Assembly (NCBI RefSeq): GCF_020921035.1
Contig: NC_063154.1
Span: 6,634,001-6,698,000 of the forward strand
DNA: 64,000 nt
Source: Rhodamnia argentea
Lineage: Eukaryota; Streptophyta; Magnoliopsida; Myrtales; Myrtaceae
Reading direction: 5' to 3'
Shown here: piece by piece, positions 60,247 through 64,000 of the stretch
How the letters are laid out: each line of letters opens with the position of its first letter
Numbering within the stretch: the first letter of the stretch is position 1
Notes under the pieces: generated by a model
The model's input: the letters and a program-made list of their open reading frames with translations, nothing else
Database searches by the model: none
Told to the model about the DNA's origin: nothing
Position numbers and translations under genes: made by a program

Positions 60247-62384
60247 AGCTCCCTCCAACTGGCTGGAACTGCGCCATCTTAAATGATCGTCGCTAATGTT
60301 GTTGGAAGCTATAGCCCCTCCCTCTACTTGTATGTATTCTTATTTGGCCAGAGAATAATATCTACTATTTTAAACGTTGTAACTTATCATTTGAATATTA
60401 TCAATTAGATATTTTCCTCTTATAACTTTGTTTTTTTAATTTTAACTTACAATTAAAAAAAAAAGAATTGGAAGTTCAAAAGGGTGAAAAACTTTTGTGT
60501 ACAGAACTAGACCGTCCCATCGTCAAAAATGTTGGTAATTCACTGTCATACTGTTATATTGTCATACTAGTAAGACCCGTCTTTCTTCGTTTGGCTTTCG
60601 CATTGAAAGCGAGAGATGAGCCTTTCGAAAGAAGTTGACATCAAGAGCGGAGGGAAATGTTTCCATTATGTCCGTATCAATTTGCTTCTCGGGAGTCGTT
60701 CATTTCTGTATGTATGCGAGCGCTCGTTCCGAAGAGAATGCCTTCCACGACTATGCACGAAGTTGGGGTTTCCCCTACACACTTATGTCTCTCTCTGCTC
60801 TCCTCAACCATTTCTCATTTATGTGTCGTCGCTCTCCTCAACCATTTCTTTTTGTCCTTCTTTTCATCGGATTCTTATCTCCCTTTGCTTTGACAATTGT
60901 GGAGGGAGGCCACAGAATGGCTGTCAGTGCTGGGCCTCGTTTGGGCCCCTCTGTACCTGCAAAGCACACCTAAATTCAAAGAGGGGACAACTGGAAAAAA
61001 AAAAAAAAGCCATGTTTTAAATATTTTGCATTTGTACAAATTTCATCAATCCGGCCAATTTCGACTAAAAATCGCTGACGAGAACGCCGGTCATCATACG
61101 TGGCACAATCGGCGCTAACTTGGATTTTTTTTTTTTTTTAACTTCTTTGAGAATGAATTAAATTTATTTTCTTTTTCTTTCCTCCCTTTTTCCTTTCACC
61201 CAAGGGTCGCTTCCTCGCCGACCACAAAAGAGAAAATATTAAGATATTATCAAGAATGTCGGCGTCAACGCCGGTCGTGCCGCGGAGGATGTTGGCCCCA
61301 CGTCAATGATTTTCGATCAAAATTAGCCGGATGTAGAGAATTGGTTAAAATGCAAAAGTTTATGACTAAATAGGTCCAATTGAAAGTTTTAAGGCTGAAT
61401 TGATATCAATGCAATAGGTTTAGAACTTTTTATGTACTCTTCCAATGGAGGAGGGACACTAGCCGGAATGAACCGTTTCTTTCTTTGCATTATTTTTCCC
61501 TTCATTGTTCTGGTCCATCCTGGGATTAACTTGCAGCCCAACGTGGTATTGAACTATCTTGTCGCACTAATAATTTTCCACCGTCAGTGAAAAAGTTGTC
61601 GAATTCCCATGTCAAACCTTGTTGACGCATCTCAGGCTCTGTTCTTTTTTCCTTTGTTTGGCTTTCGCAATTTTTATTTAAATGCCAACGGTACATGTTC
61701 TCATATCTACCAAAAATTTAATAAATGAGCGACTCACCTAGATCTTTGCGTACATATTATGGTCATCTAGGCAAATTTCCTATCCAAACAAATATCGGAT
61801 TCCGCATCTCTGATATTTATACATATTGTGGTAATAAATTTACAATTGGGTCCAATTTTGGAATAGTTATAGGCCGAAACTTTTAGTTGATGGAACAAAA
61901 CTTTTGCATTTACGTTATAGAAAAGAACTAATATTGTATGACTGTGCATACACTGCATTTACAATCATTAGCATTATGATTTTCCAAGTTGATGAGAACA
62001 AAGTCTTGCATCTAAGTTATACACATGCTGCATTTCAAAGTCACTATAAGAAAATGTGGAACAATTCCCTACATATAAGTACAGAAAGAAAAATTAAATA
62101 CTTTGAAAGTTAGATCCCGTGACAAAAGTTATACCCCATAATTGCGCATATTCTGCAACTACGAGCATCGCGACAGTATTCGAAATCGACTCTTATGCAT
62201 AATTTGTAAATTTAAGTTCCTATTTTATATTTTGGTAATAAGAGATAGGCATCGCTCTAGAGTAGGTTGAATTAGAAAATGGGCACTAAATGTCAACTAC
62301 TTTTCGAGTTATTCAAACGATTTCGAGAGATGTAACGATAGGCAAAACTCTATCAAGCAACCCTACGGTGTTCAAAATAAGGGA
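60247..62384. other. Intergenic part of unit C
   Basis: Counterpart of 47940-50073, including the decayed inverted-repeat element at about 61010-61450. No gene is recognised. Confidence 0.5.
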
Positions 62385-62830
62385 AAACACCGAAAAAAAA
62401 AAATCATAAACTATGCTCACTGTGACACATTTATCTTAAAAAAAATTTTGTGACATCAAAAATCTCAAACTTGTATCCGTGTGACATATTTACTCCAAAT
62501 ATTTTTTTATGACACAAAAAAATTCAAACTTATATCAATGTGACACATTTACCTCAATTTTTTTTTGTGGCACAAAAAACTCCAAACTTGTAGGCTTGTG
62601 ATATATTTGCCCTAAATTTTGAGGTAAATGTGTCATACGGATACAAGTTTATGATTTTTAGTGTCACAAGAAAAAAATTTCGGTAAATGTATTACACTAG
62701 TATAAGTTTGGGGTAAATATGTCATATGGATAAAAGTTTGAGGTTTTTTGCGACACACAGAAAAGTTTAGGGTAAATATGTCATAATGGATATAATTTGA
62801 AATTTTTTGTGGCTTTTGCCCTAAAAAAAT
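62385..62830. repeat. Palindromic array of the ~57-bp repeat family (unit C copy)
   Basis: Counterpart of 50074-50515, with the same turning point (ccctaaattttgagg) and small indels in the A/T runs. Confidence 0.75.
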
Positions 62831-62907
62831 CCATCAAGCTTATTAAGACTTGCTAGTTACCGCATCAAATTGGATGAGACCCTTTCCTATTCCCACGTGT
62901 TTTAATT

Positions 62908-63190
62908 GGTGCACTGTTCAGCGATCGCAACTAGAAATTCAAGAGATTTATTACCATTTTGGTGGGATAGATGTCACATCACATCGATAATTCAGCGATC
63001 ACCACTAGAACTATTTTGGTAGGATATATGTCACATCACGTCGATGATTCAATGATCGCCATAAGAAATTCAAGAGAGTTATTACCATTTTAGTAGGGTA
63101 GATGTCACATCACGATACAACAAATATCTACCCTATTGAAATGGTAATAATTCTCACGCATTTCTAGTCGGGATCGCTGAACGGTGCATC
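62908..63190. mobile_element. MITE-like element with internal repeats (unit C copy)
   Basis: Counterpart of 50594-50893. The second of the three internal ~72-bp blocks has lost about 20 bp (between ccactagaa and ctattttggtagg near 63003-63013), which accounts for most of its shorter length. Confidence 0.6.
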
Positions 63191-64000
63191 AAAACCCAGT
63201 CGAAGGACAACTTGCTCTTGAGCATGTCCCCAGCCCATTTCTTGCTCATCGCAGAGTGACGGCATTCATTGCGACCTCTTTTGGAATAATTAATGAAACA
63301 GTTGGATATGGAACGAGCTTTTTATTTTTATTTTTTGGGGGGGGTCAGAGAGATAGAACGTGTTGAAATGACACAGTCACCCCATATCGGACAGTGTCTT
63401 TTTCCTCTCCCCTACGTGACAGGGTGGAAGAATTGCAGAAGAGGGGCCATTTTGAGGGGAAAAAAATCTACAAAATATAAGGCTAAATCCCCCAAAATGA
63501 AGCTTCAACTTTTGCAAATGATCATAACCTTTTTAAACAACTAAAAAGAGCTTACGGAAAGTTTACTCGAGAGCGACCAAAGTACCCATCACAAATTTGC
63601 TTGGATCGAAAAAAAAAACTTCGTTGTAATGTGAAGTAGATGGCTCCAAATCACAAAGGCCGGTACTCAAACCATGTAAATCCAAGTCAAAGGAATCAGA
63701 AACGACGACGTCGTAGAGGAGAAAATATTGCATACCCCCTTAGTACCCCCCGTATGGGTCACCTGCCATAAAAGCAGGTGACATACCTCCATGCCCCCCT
63801 TCATAATACTTTTCCTCTTGTAAAAAGTGGATGGAGGGTGGGGATTCAATGTTTTTACCCGTATCCATTCATTGAATGACACGTATTTGATGGGCCCCAC
63901 CTTTCAGCTTTTCAAAAATCTCTTTCTCCCTCACTTTCTATCTTCCGTAAAAGCCCCTCCACCCTCTCTCTTCTGCAACGCTCCTCCCCCTTTCTTCTTC
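63191..64000. other. Intergenic end of window (unit C)
   Basis: Counterpart of 50894-51660. There is an insertion of about 37 bp relative to unit B near 63625-63662 (taatgtgaagtagatggc) and a short duplication around gcaggtgac at 63775-63785. No gene is recognised. Homology to unit B persists to the last base. Confidence 0.55.

Larger units (their letters stand above)
56053..64000. repeat. Tandem segmental duplication, unit C (truncated by window end)
   Basis: Begins at cagaaaatcaatgtgattag, identical to the start of unit B at 43595 inside peroxidase intron 2, and stays collinear to base 64000. It carries the peroxidase 3' half, SSL-2 and the same repeat elements. Small differences include (CT)20 versus (CT)8, an 86-bp block present once rather than twice, and loss of part of one 72-bp block. 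These show independent drift since duplication. Confidence 0.85.

Overview
This is a nuclear DNA window from a flowering plant. The evidence is intron-rich genes with GT-AG borders, long AT-rich intergenic DNA with MITE-like elements and microsatellites, and plant-specific genes (PHYLLO, a plastid chaperonin beta-4 subunit, class III peroxidases, strictosidine-synthase-like proteins, a LAG1 ceramide synthase). Gene structures and protein similarity point to a eudicot; I cannot name the family from the sequence alone. No organelle, bacterial or viral segment was recognised.

Layout. 1-2485: intergenic, with a 57-bp-type repeat and a MITE-like inverted repeat. 2486-17367 (minus): a complete 28-exon PHYLLO gene encoding a 1773-residue MenF-remnant/MenD/MenC/MenH fusion of phylloquinone synthesis. 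17368-25244: gene-poor, with a well-bounded 522-bp hAT-type MITE (18150-18671), a weak two-exon gene candidate (19854-20281, minus) and decayed coding sequence (22.2-23.4 kb). 25245-29623 (plus): CPN60B4, 14 exons, 592 aa. 30653-30811 (plus): a 52-aa membrane-protein ORF. 32707-37167 (plus): a LAG1/LOH1-type ceramide synthase, 6 exons, 308 aa. 38.0 kb to the end: a tandem array built from a convergent pair, a PER11-type peroxidase (plus) facing a strictosidine-synthase-like gene (SSL, minus).

The array has three generations. Unit A has an intact peroxidase (38697-40188) followed by only a scrap of SSL intron 1 and exon 1 (about 40230-41255). Unit B has both genes intact (42893-44383 and 44755-47854). 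Unit C begins abruptly inside peroxidase intron 2 at 56053. It carries a broken peroxidase (exons 3-4, lost splice donor, frameshift) and an intact SSL reading frame (57203-60162) whose putative TATA box differs by one base from unit B. B and C are a recent tandem duplication: homology starts at 43595 and 56053 and still runs at base 64000, so the implied unit is about 12.46 kb and its second copy continues past the window.

Two of the single-copy genes act in the chloroplast: PHYLLO makes the photosystem I quinone precursor, and CPN60B4 is a plastid folding subunit. The ceramide synthase acts in the ER. The peroxidases and SSL proteins carry signal peptides and should enter the secretory pathway. 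I see no evidence that these neighbours form one pathway. Exon borders were derived by hand from reading frame, splice consensus and family similarity. Every multi-exon model that I call intact sums to a whole number of codons.
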